Under the pieces are notes generated by a model. The model was not told the origin of the DNA. It worked only from the letters and a program-made list of their open reading frames with translations, and made no database searches. From contig CANCXM010000019.1 of assembly GCA_947381945.1 (NCBI GenBank), positions 1-57,177 of the forward strand: a stretch of 57,177 nt of DNA, read 5' to 3'. Both the position numbers and the translations under genes were made by a program. Shown here piece after piece: positions 34,931 through 43,141 of this stretch (positions within the stretch are counted from its first letter, which is position 1; every line of letters starts with the position of its first letter). The stretch is from an uncultured Muribaculaceae bacterium. Lineage in GTDB: Bacteria > Bacteroidota > Bacteroidia > Bacteroidales > Muribaculaceae.

Positions 34931-35665
34931 TCAAGCTTCAATGCACTGTGGAAGCATTACTGTTATTTCATCAAACGGCTTCGGTCGTCCGATGGTCACA
35001 CGGAATGTATCGCCGTCCCAAGCGGTCTTGTTGATGGCTGACTTACGACTGTAGGCGCAACGGGGCAACCCGTCATCCCATTTCGATGCGACGACCTCGC
35101 CGGTGGCTGTGCTGACAATCTCCACTTTCAGGGCATCGCCTATCTTCTGACCGAAGCAGTTATAGACCAATGCGCGGTGTTTTCTGTCACGGCTCAGTTT
35201 GGAGTAGCGTTCAAGCAGGATTTTCTTCTCAAATCCGCAGTCGCACAGGTTATGCATGATTTCGCCACGCCTTTGCGCCAGATGATTCTTACCACCGTTT
35301 ATTCCGTCAATCTCCGTCAGGACATCAAGAACAATTTTGGCGACATCCTCCACGAACTCGTTGTCAAACTTTTTGAACTCGTAGAGTCTGCGGGAGGTGT
35401 CATGGTCCAAATCGTAGGTGGAAACATTGAACGTCCCTTTCCAATTCCTATATCCCGGAGTCACATTCTGTTTCTCGACATTCGCACAGATGGTGAGCCG
35501 TCCGTTTCCATCGAGGTCTATCGGAGACAGCTCCTGAAGGATAACCTGACAGATGCCATAAGTGGCAACATAGAGATGAGCCACATCACAGTAATTCGAT
35601 GCTTTCTTGATGCGTTGTGCGATAATATCATCGTCCTCAAAGGAGAGCATTTGCAATTTTGCCAT
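34931..35665 (-). CDS. Uncharacterised protein
   Basis: I do not recognise this 244-residue cytosolic protein; no signal peptide or membrane segment is seen. It begins MAKLQMLSFEDDD. The middle (FDNEFVEDVAKIVLDVLTEI then LAQRRGEIMHNLCDCGFEKK) looks helical. The C-terminal third is beta-rich with ALKVEIVSTATGEVVASKWD and DTFRVTIGRPKPF. An earlier ATG at 35689 would overlap the upstream gene's stop. The start at 35665 is preferred weakly, because a purine-rich GAAAG precedes it. Confidence 0.6.
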   Translation of the reverse strand: MAKLQMLSFEDDDIIAQRIKKASNYCDVAHLYVATYGICQVILQELSPIDLDGNGRLTICANVEKQNVTPGYRNWKGTFNVSTYDLDHDTSRRLYEFKKFDNEFVEDVAKIVLDVLTEIDGINGGKNHLAQRRGEIMHNLCDCGFEKKILLERYSKLSRDRKHRALVYNCFGQKIGDALKVEIVSTATGEVVASKWDDGLPRCAYSRKSAINKTAWDGDTFRVTIGRPKPFDEITVMLPQCIEA

Positions 35666-35681
35666 AATATTCTTTCGATTA

Positions 35682-36662
35682 TCAATCATTTTTGAACCAT
35701 GAATCCAATATGGATTTGAAATCATCGATCATCAGAGGAAAGTTGTAGTCTATTTTTCCTTCTAATCGTTTTGCCATACATTCGACAGCCTGAATCAGAT
35801 AGAGGCAAAACAACTGTTTTTGTTCTTGTACCGGTAAAAGGCTGAATTCCTTTTCAAAAACTATAGTTACGCGTGTAGTGCCTGTATCGGAGCGAAACGG
35901 CCCATAGGTGAAACGGTTTCTCAGATAATAGCCATTCTCTTCGATCTCTTTTTCCGAATACATTTCAAACAGTTTCGGATAAAAATCTTTTTTCTTCAAC
36001 TTCAGGGATTCGTCAGCAATGATATAGTTGGTCTTGCAGTGGTCGTTATCGAAGAAGCTGAATGAAAGATTCAGTATGATTGTATCTATGGCAGTTCCAT
36101 ATAATTCAGGGCGCATGTCTCGGCTGAGCTTGGGAATGAGCTTATTCTCCATGCTATCTATCATCGGCTTTGAACTTTCGTAGCAATTGGCGATTCCACG
36201 GATGATGCGAATTGGATTCTTGGGTATCCAGTTGCGTTGACTGCACAACGGGATATCTTGCGGCTCTCCCATCTGTCCGCTCAAACGAATCGGTTCTGCC
36301 AAAGGTTTATCCGGACTCCCATGAAAAAACGACAATTCATAGTCTATGGCAAAGCCATCTTTTCGCTTCGACCACACGGCATCGAGATAACGTGGCTTGT
36401 TATGGCGATTGATAAAATATGTTTCGGGATTTCCATTGAAATAGACACCTCTTATAGCTTCCACAGGTTCGTGTGCACCCCAACCAATGATGGCAAGGGC
36501 TTCACAAATCCTCACTGCCGCGTTCCATTCCTGAACATTGCGATATTGCGAATAATTCATGAATTCGTCAAGAAGCAGCTTGCGAAGTTCATCGACATCA
36601 GGTTTGCCCGACAGATACTCGCGCAGATCTTCAATGCGGTCTAACTCAAAGATAGCATCCAT
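35682..36662 (-). CDS. Uncharacterised protein
   Basis: The 326-residue soluble protein is not recognised. The N-terminal 70 residues are helical and acidic (IEDLREYLSGKPDVDELRKLL). The middle contains charged beta strands (AIDYELSFFHGSPD, TTRVTIVFEKEF) and the C-terminus is again helical (KQLFCLYLIQAVECMAKRL). No catalytic motif is evident. It lies 17 bases downstream of a SEL1-repeat gene in the same direction, so it is probably part of that operon. Confidence 0.6.
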   Translation of the reverse strand: MDAIFELDRIEDLREYLSGKPDVDELRKLLLDEFMNYSQYRNVQEWNAAVRICEALAIIGWGAHEPVEAIRGVYFNGNPETYFINRHNKPRYLDAVWSKRKDGFAIDYELSFFHGSPDKPLAEPIRLSGQMGEPQDIPLCSQRNWIPKNPIRIIRGIANCYESSKPMIDSMENKLIPKLSRDMRPELYGTAIDTIILNLSFSFFDNDHCKTNYIIADESLKLKKKDFYPKLFEMYSEKEIEENGYYLRNRFTYGPFRSDTGTTRVTIVFEKEFSLLPVQEQKQLFCLYLIQAVECMAKRLEGKIDYNFPLMIDDFKSILDSWFKND

Positions 36663-36679
36663 TCTCCTATATCCATTTA

Positions 36680-37810
36680 CTATTTGAAATCGCGGAATTT
36701 CTTGTTGTTGAGGGCGTTTTCGGCGGCGCGGTTATCGTGGGCGGCAGCGCGCTTGAAATAATCGTAAGCCTTGCGCAAGTCGACCTCAACGCCAAGCCCC
36801 TTCAGGTACATGTTGCCGATTTCATACTCTGCCACATCTACGAAAGAATACCTTTTCAAGCTCTTGTCGCCGGCTATCTGCTGATACAATGCCATAGCCG
36901 CCGCATAATTCCTTTCGCATCCGGCACCGCGTTTGTAGCACTCCGCCAATTTCAACTTGGCATAATTGTCGCCGCTGTCGACTGCCTTTTTGAACCACTC
37001 AAAAGCCTTGCCGAAATCTTTTTCCACACCTTCGCCGTTGAGATATGCGTTTGCCACATTGTAATATGCATCGGTATAGCCCATCTCAGCCGCTTTCATA
37101 TAATATTCAAAGGCTTTTTCTTCGTTTCCTTCTCGGCCGTAGATATGTGCTAAATCGATGTATGATGCGCCATCTTTCTTCTGTGTGGAAACCTCCTCAT
37201 AGAGCCGTGTCGCCTCGTCAGTCCTATCCGGCAGATAGCTGATAATTTCCTCCGGTACGTCACAATCGTTATACAGTGTGTCCGCAAGATTCTTTTTGTC
37301 TTTGGCTGTTCCCTTTTCAGCTTTCGTCCTCAATATGTCTATCAGGCGTTCATACCACGCCAAGGCTGCATCCCTGCCTTCCTTTTCCGTCATATCGTCG
37401 GGACGGTCGTGCACATAAAGATTCATCAAGGATTTCGTCGCGCTCACCACGCCCTTGTCCGCTTTTTTCTTCAGCACGTCAATCATCCGGTAAAGCCATT
37501 TCCGGCCCAATGCCTTGCGCTGCTCCGAATCCATGTCATCACAGATAAAGCGGTAATAGTCAGCAAGGAATTTTATCGCTTTCAGATTGCCGGCTTCCGC
37601 TGCTTTCTCCATCCAAGGCAGAAAGCGGGATGAATCCTCACAATAGGACGTATAGTAATACATGCCAAGCATATATCGTGCTTGGGCATTGCCCTGTTTG
37701 GCAGCAGGAGTTATCGCTTCTACCGCTTGCCGGGCCTGTTCCGGACCGTCAAAATCATCGACGCTCTGCCTTATGATTCTGAAATGCTCTGTCAGTTCCT
37801 TGCTGTTCAT
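36680..37810 (-). CDS. SEL1-like repeat protein (first paralogue)
   Basis: The 376-residue protein contains SEL1/TPR-like repeats. Clear units are AEAGNLKAIKFLADYY near 71-86, AAEMGYTDAYYNVANAYLNG near 242-261, AVDSGDNYAKLKLAECYKRG near 278-297 and GNMYLKGLGVEVDLRKAYDYF near 338-358. Such repeats form protein-binding solenoids. It lacks a signal peptide, so it is presumably cytosolic. It is a paralogue of the gene at 39595-40776; both start with a similar RIIRQ/KIIRQ then ARQAV-AITPAA segment. The binding partner is unknown. Confidence 0.85.
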   Translation of the reverse strand: MNSKELTEHFRIIRQSVDDFDGPEQARQAVEAITPAAKQGNAQARYMLGMYYYTSYCEDSSRFLPWMEKAAEAGNLKAIKFLADYYRFICDDMDSEQRKALGRKWLYRMIDVLKKKADKGVVSATKSLMNLYVHDRPDDMTEKEGRDAALAWYERLIDILRTKAEKGTAKDKKNLADTLYNDCDVPEEIISYLPDRTDEATRLYEEVSTQKKDGASYIDLAHIYGREGNEEKAFEYYMKAAEMGYTDAYYNVANAYLNGEGVEKDFGKAFEWFKKAVDSGDNYAKLKLAECYKRGAGCERNYAAAMALYQQIAGDKSLKRYSFVDVAEYEIGNMYLKGLGVEVDLRKAYDYFKRAAAHDNRAAENALNNKKFRDFK

Positions 37811-37858
37811 ACAACTAAATAAATTAGACCTTGTTTTTCCAATCGTTCTTGCCTGAGA

Positions 37859-38446
37859 TCAGAATGTGAAAAGCAGCCCCTTCTTTTCATTGAGGGCATC
37901 TTCATAGAGGCTGCTCAGTTCGTCGTAGGCTTCCATCCACTCCTCGGGGTCGGCTTCATAGAGCATCTCCTCATGGTCAGGGTCGGCCTCTTCCGCGGCA
38001 TCGCGATTGTCTTGCAGCGCATCCAGTATTTTCTCCACCTCGCCGCTGTTGATAATCCCCATGCCTTCCATGCCGGGATCAACGGTCACGCCGTTGACTT
38101 CGATTTCCTGACCGGTGACCGGCTCCTCTCCATCCTCGAAAATATCGAGAGATTTGATTACCTCATTCACGGCATCCCACATATCGACCAGACCACGGTC
38201 GTCCTCCACATCATAGCATGCGGTGAGCAGAATGTCGAAATAAACCTGGAGAGTGAGTTCGTCGAATTCATCTTCCCAGTCCTCCTCCAGCGGCTCGCCG
38301 GTGTAGGGTGACTGAAACTCATCAAGGTGATTACTGATATATTCGTGTGCCACTGCGGTGTTTTCCACACTGGCTTCCATAACAGGCTTGATTTCGGCGT
38401 AGAACTTGTCTGTGTCAAACAGAAACGCCTTGTGTTCCATGCTCAT
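37859..38446 (-). CDS. Uncharacterised very acidic protein
   Basis: This 195-residue protein is rich in Asp and Glu and is not recognised. It begins MSMEHKAFLFDTDKFYAEI. Helical segments include YFDILLTACYDVEDD, GLVDMWDAVNEVIKSLDI and EEWMEAYDELSSLYEDAL; it ends in GLLFTF. The ATG at 38446 is chosen because longer readings run into the lipoprotein gene and no promoter is needed there. Its acidity and size resemble immunity proteins, which is only an impression. It lies between the lipoprotein and the first SEL1 gene. Confidence 0.6.
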   Translation of the reverse strand: MSMEHKAFLFDTDKFYAEIKPVMEASVENTAVAHEYISNHLDEFQSPYTGEPLEEDWEDEFDELTLQVYFDILLTACYDVEDDRGLVDMWDAVNEVIKSLDIFEDGEEPVTGQEIEVNGVTVDPGMEGMGIINSGEVEKILDALQDNRDAAEEADPDHEEMLYEADPEEWMEAYDELSSLYEDALNEKKGLLFTF

Positions 38447-38486
38447 TGTTGTATTATTTTTATCGTTAATTATTTGAGTTGTTTCA

Positions 38487-39200
38487 TTATTGACTAATCC
38501 GGATAGCGTAGAAATGGGATTTCTCCTCAAAATCGGAGACATTCAACGCACTGCCGGAGCTTGAATTCAAGTCGTGCACCTCACCGGTGTAATGTTCCCT
38601 TTCAAGCAGAAACTGAACATTTGGCAGTTGAAATGTTTCAATAGCAAACATATCACATTCACCAACATACCGGATAGTTATGTCAGAATAGACACTGGCA
38701 AACTCCTCCAATGATGAGACTGCACCTATGCACTTGTCTGTCATAAACAGTTCCGAATAAACATAGATTTCTCCTGTATTATCACTGACCAGTCCGGTGA
38801 CAGCATCATATTGAGGCGTGACTCTGACCCACCCTTCGTTACCTATGTAGTAAGTGTATATGGGTATCTCCATTGTCTTTCCTTCCGGCAATGTTTTAAC
38901 TTCGGTTGATTTTTCGACTTCAAATCCGATTATTGTATCCTGAATGACCGCTCCGAGGCGAAATGGCCCGGCGCTGGAATTTGTCATTGGATACGCCCTG
39001 TCTACGAGAGCAGTATCAATCCGCACCACAACTGTGGATTGATCTGATGTAACATTGTCGTTATGTTCATCTCCATTTTGAGAATTGCCATGATTTACAT
39101 TGCAAGCCGATAACAGGCTTGTCAAAATGAGCGCAATTCCCCATTGAATGAGAAATGCAATGTCCTTGTAGTCAAGACGCCGCCTTGTCATTTCAAACAT
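38487..39200 (-). CDS. Putative lipoprotein, unknown function
   Basis: The 237-residue protein has a hydrophobic segment ending in the lipobox LLSAC (Cys about residue 33), followed by an Asn/Asp/Gly/Ser-rich spacer. It is therefore expected to be lipid-anchored in the envelope. The mature part is beta-rich and acidic (GPFRLGAVIQDTIIGFEVE, YTYYIGNEGWVRVTPQYD). The first 16 residues before the signal are unusually long and basic; an ATG at 39191 would shorten this. No known domain was recognised. Confidence 0.65.
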   Translation of the reverse strand: MFEMTRRRLDYKDIAFLIQWGIALILTSLLSACNVNHGNSQNGDEHNDNVTSDQSTVVVRIDTALVDRAYPMTNSSAGPFRLGAVIQDTIIGFEVEKSTEVKTLPEGKTMEIPIYTYYIGNEGWVRVTPQYDAVTGLVSDNTGEIYVYSELFMTDKCIGAVSSLEEFASVYSDITIRYVGECDMFAIETFQLPNVQFLLEREHYTGEVHDLNSSSGSALNVSDFEEKSHFYAIRISQ

Positions 39201-39230
39201 ATTTTTCTATCCATGAGATTATCAAGCATT

Positions 39231-39590
39231 TCAACCAAGAATAACACCTTTGTTTTGCCATACAAATTCCTCAAGGAAGTCGCACAGCGAAGGCTCGAAA
39301 TCGTAATAGGCGTTGTCAGTCTCTTCAAAGTCATCCTCTTCGCCATCGGTGATTGCCCGGCGATAGTTGTCGGCCAACTCCTTATTGCCGACAGTCAAAA
39401 TGGCATCTTCAAGTTCTTCGGGATTGGTTTCGGGGTAACAGTCCAGATAGCCGGAATGGCCACCGTTTTGCATCTCAGTATCATACCAGAAACAGAGCAC
39501 CGCTTTTTTCTGAACGGGTGAAAGAGTCGCCACATCGCGGTCGCAAATTTCGTCAATAAATCTGTTCCAGATAGTATCTTTTTCTGTCAT
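39231..39590 (-). CDS. DUF4375/DMP19-like protein
   Basis: The 119-residue acidic protein has the central pattern of the DUF4375 (DMP19) family: QKKAVLCFWYDTEMQNGGHSGYLDC (in two parts, around residues 26-50), then EELEDAILTVGNKELADNYRRA. DMP19 of Neisseria is a DNA mimic that sequesters a repressor, and other members resemble SMI1/SUKH-type immunity proteins. The role here is unknown. It sits 4 bases after the second SEL1 gene, so both are co-translated. Confidence 0.7.
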   Translation of the reverse strand: MTEKDTIWNRFIDEICDRDVATLSPVQKKAVLCFWYDTEMQNGGHSGYLDCYPETNPEELEDAILTVGNKELADNYRRAITDGEEDDFEETDNAYYDFEPSLCDFLEEFVWQNKGVILG

Positions 39591-39594
39591 AGTG

Positions 39595-40776
39595 CTAAAG
39601 TAATTCGTTTAATTTGCTTTCTGCCTGAATATTATTGCATTTATTCGCAGCGAGCGTGAAATAGCGGATTGCCTTTTTCAAATCGGGTTGCACGCCAAGT
39701 CCTTTCATGTACATGTTACCGATTTCGTATAAGGCTGTTCCGATTCCGGCAGTCTGATGCTTGAATCCACGGCCATTGATACGCTCGGCTATATGCCGGT
39801 ATTCAAGCATCGCCTTTTTATAATCCTGTTCGCCACCGATGCCGTTTTTGTAGCATTCGGCAAGTTTCAAGGTTGCCATGATTTCACCCACGTCCGCACC
39901 TTTCCTATACCATTTACGGGCCATCGCATTGTCCTGTCCGACACCGTTGCCATCGCGATAAGCATCACCTATTCGCGCAAATGCCTCATGGCAGTTCAGT
40001 CCGGCAGCTTTCTTAAAGCAGGAGAGGGCCTTTTTCCATTCGCCCGAATCATTGTATGCGCATCCCGTTTTGTAATAGGCTTCTGCTTTAAAGAAGCCAT
40101 CGCAGTCGCTATCGGTTATATCTTTATACAGCCGTACGGCTTGCGACAGACTCCGCTCATCATCTTCGTCAGAGAAGTAATCCAAAAGGTCCTCCGGTAC
40201 ACCCTCGGCATACAGTAGCACGTCGGCAAGATTCATCTTATCCACCAAGTCGCCCTTTGCAGCCTTTGCGGTCAATAATTCAATCCAGCGATCATACCAC
40301 TTTCCGGCAGATGCGAGGCCATCATTGGGATTAATGTCTTCAGGACAATCCTCAATATACAGCTTCATCAATGACTTAGCTGCATCAACCGAGCCCTTGT
40401 CTGCATTCGTTGCCAATATGTCGAACCACCGTCTGTGCCATTCCAGAATCAACGCCTTTCGTCGCTCTGCATTTATTCCGTCGGGGCAATCGTTGCGGTA
40501 TATCTCCATGATGAGCATGGCAGCTTCGGCATTGCCGTTGTCTGCCGCTTTTTCAAACCAGTGGATAGCATTAAGATTGTCGCACTCGCTATGATATCCC
40601 CACGAATAATACTTGCCGAGAAGCATCTGCGCCTTCGCATCGCCCTGTTCGGCAGCAGGAGTTATTGCATCGACCGCTTGCCGAGCAGAGACGGCATCAC
40701 CCTCTCCGGCATGGCATTTGATGTATTGCCGGATGATTTTGAAATATTCCGACAAGCTGTTGTTCGTTGTGTTCAT
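39595..40776 (-). CDS. SEL1-like repeat protein (second paralogue)
   Basis: The 393-residue protein has SEL1/TPR-like repeats throughout, for example AEQGDAKAQMLLGKYYSWGY near 41-60, AADNGNAEAAMLIMEIY near 72-88, IGDAYRDGNGVGQDNAMARKW near 268-288 and GNMYMKGLGVQPDLKKAIRYF near 354-374. No signal peptide is seen. It parallels the protein at 36680-37810 along its length, so the two arose by duplication. It is the most upstream gene of the minus-strand run. Confidence 0.85.
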   Translation of the reverse strand: MNTTNNSLSEYFKIIRQYIKCHAGEGDAVSARQAVDAITPAAEQGDAKAQMLLGKYYSWGYHSECDNLNAIHWFEKAADNGNAEAAMLIMEIYRNDCPDGINAERRKALILEWHRRWFDILATNADKGSVDAAKSLMKLYIEDCPEDINPNDGLASAGKWYDRWIELLTAKAAKGDLVDKMNLADVLLYAEGVPEDLLDYFSDEDDERSLSQAVRLYKDITDSDCDGFFKAEAYYKTGCAYNDSGEWKKALSCFKKAAGLNCHEAFARIGDAYRDGNGVGQDNAMARKWYRKGADVGEIMATLKLAECYKNGIGGEQDYKKAMLEYRHIAERINGRGFKHQTAGIGTALYEIGNMYMKGLGVQPDLKKAIRYFTLAANKCNNIQAESKLNELL

Positions 40777-40818
40777 ATATGGCAGACTCTCTGTTAGTGG
40801 TTTTATCGCTTATAATAA

Positions 40819-41274
40819 TCAAGTCAGTTCCAAATGATAGATTCTTGTTTTCTCACCCCACGGGTGGTAGCAATAGCCGATGAAACCGAAGCCGAACCGT
40901 TCATAGAATCCAATATGGTCGGTACATAGATACAAGTTTTTGAACCCGAGCTGCTCAGCATCCCTCACGGTATGTTCAATAAGCATTTTGCCGCAACCAT
41001 TGCCACGACAGTCCTCCTCGACATAGAGGGCTGCCAACCACGGATATAGGTCCATGCGGGAATTGAAATCATTTGTCACCAATCCGGCACAACCGATTAT
41101 CCTGTCGCCATCGACCAACAGATACCATTGCGGAAGAGGATTGACTGCATCTATGCAATGACGCAGACAATCGTCGTAGACAGCCATAGAATCTTCCGTA
41201 GCCCACTTCTCTTGAAAGTAGGCTATTGCGCGTTCGAGGTATTCCGGATTCTTTCTCAGAGATACTATTTCCAT
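40819..41274 (-). CDS. GNAT family N-acetyltransferase
   Basis: The 151-residue protein begins [20 protein letters not shown]. It has the acetyl-CoA loop [15 protein letters not shown] near 98-112, preceded by [11 protein letters not shown] and followed by [16 protein letters not shown]. The RIIGCAGLV strand also fits. The ATG at 41274 lies one base after the stop codon of the META-type lipoprotein gene, indicating tight coupling. The substrate is unknown. Confidence 0.87.
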   Translation of the reverse strand: MEIVSLRKNPEYLERAIAYFQEKWATEDSMAVYDDCLRHCIDAVNPLPQWYLLVDGDRIIGCAGLVTNDFNSRMDLYPWLAALYVEEDCRGNGCGKMLIEHTVRDAEQLGFKNLYLCTDHIGFYERFGFGFIGYCYHPWGEKTRIYHLELT

Positions 41275-41275
41275 G

Positions 41276-41746
41276 TCAGTTGCCGGTATTCTCATCGCCC
41301 TGCTTAATAAATGTGGCAGAGCCAATATAGGGGGCTGTGAAAGCGAGAGTGTCGCCATGACACACAGCATAGGCAGTGGAGTCGTTGAGCAGACGCAGCA
41401 TATTATGCTCTACAACCATATTGTCGCAAGCCATTTCGGTGACGAGCATATTTTTGAAACGGATGGTGTCGTTAGCGATTCCAAACTCGCCGTTAATCAT
41501 GTTGCAGTCCGTTGAAAGGCTGAATGTATTGTCAGGCTCATTGAATGAAAGCTTATAATTTGATGTCGCATCAAATTGCGTCGACTCGCAGTCTATGCGA
41601 TAAGAATCAAGACGCCATCCACCCTGCAAGAATGCGGCTGTGTCAGAAGTGGTATTTTCTCCGCTTTCTGCGGATTTATTTGTTGCAGTACATGCACAGA
41701 TGGCAACCGATGCCATGGCAATAATAGATAATTTGAATTTTTTCAT
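41276..41746 (-). CDS. META/HslJ-like lipoprotein
   Basis: The 156-residue protein has a lipoprotein signal ([18 protein letters not shown], lipid Cys near residue 19), so it should be envelope-anchored. The mature part resembles META domains: [11 protein letters not shown], then [23 protein letters not shown] (residues about 66-90) and [16 protein letters not shown]. Such domains occur in HslJ and related stress-linked proteins of unknown mechanism. It is upstream of and coupled to the GNAT gene. Confidence 0.75.
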   Translation of the reverse strand: MKKFKLSIIAMASVAICACTATNKSAESGENTTSDTAAFLQGGWRLDSYRIDCESTQFDATSNYKLSFNEPDNTFSLSTDCNMINGEFGIANDTIRFKNMLVTEMACDNMVVEHNMLRLLNDSTAYAVCHGDTLAFTAPYIGSATFIKQGDENTGN

Positions 41747-41833
41747 ATACTTGTTTAATTCTTGTTTTTTTTGCTATTAGTCTTATCTGTCAACCTCACT
41801 CAGAGGTTTCTTGTATGTCGGGATGAACATGGT

Positions 41834-42025
41834 TCATTCTTCTGAATTACTACCGGTTAGCCGGCGCACTCTGCGGCCGAATATTATTGATGCGGCCGAT
41901 GCTGTCGCTACGCACGACATAGGCGCAAGAGAATTGAAAGCATCGAAACATGCCCGTATAAACGCTATTATTGCAATTGCAGCAAACACATACTGCATTA
42001 TCCGACAAAACCGTAGTGTCTTCAT
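41834..42025 (-). CDS. Small membrane protein
   Basis: This 63-residue reading frame starts MKTLRFCRIMQYVFAAIAII and has one clear hydrophobic helix (residues 9-25). A second mildly hydrophobic stretch (MSCVATASAASIIFG) and a basic end (RRVRRLTGSNSEE) follow. It begins 4 bases after the stop of the DJ-1-like gene in the same direction, which suggests co-translation. No family is recognised. Confidence 0.5.
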   Translation of the reverse strand: MKTLRFCRIMQYVFAAIAIIAFIRACFDAFNSLAPMSCVATASAASIIFGRRVRRLTGSNSEE

Positions 42026-42029
42026 CGCT

Positions 42030-42635
42030 TTATTTGAATAATGCACAGAAACCTTGTTTGTTGAACTGATAGTACATCTCAATGCGCTCGGGAGTGTCGT
42101 TTTCAAGAAGCAATAACAATTCTCTGGCAAATTCAAGCGTCGCAGACCCGTTGGCGGTGACAATATTCTTGTCCGCAACCGCTTGTTTGTGCTGATAGCC
42201 TTCGGGATTAGTATAGTTCTCCCCACCCCACAGAGTAAGTTGGTCAAGACCGTTGCCCGTATGGTTTATGTCGTTGAGAAGAGCGCATTTTGCCATGAAT
42301 GAGGCCGCATTGCAGATTGCACCGACAACCTTGCCATCGGCAACAGCTTTCGAGACAATCGGCATGACTTTATCGGCAACCGGTGTTGTCCAGCCAAAGC
42401 CACCGACAAGAACGAGTGATGCATAATCTTCCGGCATCGTATCAAACGAATAGTCGGGCAACATGCGGAAGCCTCCGATTGATTTGACCGGATCCATTGT
42501 CGGAGCGACAATCTTGTTGACATATTTTGGATTTTCCTTCAGAGCGTACTCGTCGGAGGCAACCGCCTGAGCGAGATATACCATCTCATGATCTGCAAAA
42601 TCGGGAAGGAGGATGTATAAGATTTCGTTAGCCAT
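42030..42635 (-). CDS. DJ-1/PfpI family protein
   Basis: The 201-residue cytosolic protein has the class I amidotransferase-like fold of DJ-1/PfpI. The likely nucleophile is Cys108 in VVGAICNAASFMAK, preceded by LVLVGGFGW near 75-82. An NGSATLEFARELL segment lies near the end. Family members include glyoxalases, deglycases and chaperones; no choice can be made here. The ATG at 42635 (MANEILYILLPDF) is preferred over an upstream GTG. A palindrome lies at its predicted transcription start. Confidence 0.85.
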   Translation of the reverse strand: MANEILYILLPDFADHEMVYLAQAVASDEYALKENPKYVNKIVAPTMDPVKSIGGFRMLPDYSFDTMPEDYASLVLVGGFGWTTPVADKVMPIVSKAVADGKVVGAICNAASFMAKCALLNDINHTGNGLDQLTLWGGENYTNPEGYQHKQAVADKNIVTANGSATLEFARELLLLLENDTPERIEMYYQFNKQGFCALFK

Positions 42636-42683
42636 GTATATTTTTTGTGTTATGCCCACTGTCAAAAATGAGCCTGTTATTTC

Positions 42684-42717
42684 TGGATAGGGCTTAACCT
42701 ATCCAAATGCGAAGTTA
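42684..42717 (-). promoter_or_regulatory. Promoter and palindrome of the DJ-1-like gene
   Basis: On the minus strand TAACTTCG (42717-42710) resembles a -7 box. A palindrome TGGATAGG-N6-CCTATCCA (42684-42705) covers the predicted start site just downstream, a good place for a repressor. Confidence 0.5.
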
Positions 42718-42728
42718 CGAAATTTTTA

Positions 42729-43016
42729 TCAGTTTTTAAGGGCTTTGATGATGGCCCGGCTGATTTTCAGTTGAGGACATGCAGGCTTTGACTTATCATT
42801 ATAATCAGAAAATACAAACAGGGAACTCTCCACATGGTCAAGAACCTCGAACTTTGCGACCAGACACCTCTGAATCCTGATAATATAATCACCAATACGA
42901 TTGTCAGATGAAGTGGATGAAAAGGTTTGAGGAGGAAGAAAGATGGCCAATGGGCATTTGACGTATTCAACAAAGCACCGTCTGTCACCATTAGCATGGT
43001 GCGACTGACGGGACAC
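42729..43016 (-). CDS. Possible small protein or gene remnant
   Basis: This 95-residue frame lies in the gap between the HtrA and DJ-1-like genes. Its second half (DYIIRIQRCLVAKFEVLDHV then SSLFVFSDYNDKSKPACPQL) has a natural protein composition and could be the end of a decayed gene. Its N-terminal part looks random. No promoter or ribosome site was found. It may not be expressed. Confidence 0.3.
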   Translation of the reverse strand: MSRQSHHANGDRRCFVEYVKCPLAIFLPPQTFSSTSSDNRIGDYIIRIQRCLVAKFEVLDHVESSLFVFSDYNDKSKPACPQLKISRAIIKALKN

Positions 43017-43020
43017 TCAC

Positions 43021-43060
43021 ACAAAATAAAGAGAGTGCGGGGCGGTGGCCACGCACTCTC
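43021..43060 (-). terminator. Terminator hairpin between htrA and the DJ-1 region
   Basis: GAGAGTGCG (43031-43039) pairs with CGCACTCTC (43052-43060). On the minus strand the stem is followed by TTTATTTTGT. It would end minus-strand transcription from the htrA side (gene stop at 43142). Confidence 0.75.
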
Positions 43061-43141
43061 GACTGTTTATGGACAAAATGATGAGAGAGGAGAACTTATT
43101 GAGATTTATGAAACTTTGATTGGAGGGAGGGGAATGAGTGA

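Noticed and set aside
34490..40776. Type VI secretion or Rhs toxin locus
   Set aside because: No secretion component, Rhs repeat, PAAR or toxin domain was found; only immunity-like features are suspected.
41811..42041. Plus-strand 76-residue frame opposite the small membrane protein
   Set aside because: The minus-strand frame has a coupled start and a transmembrane helix; this frame looks like its shadow.
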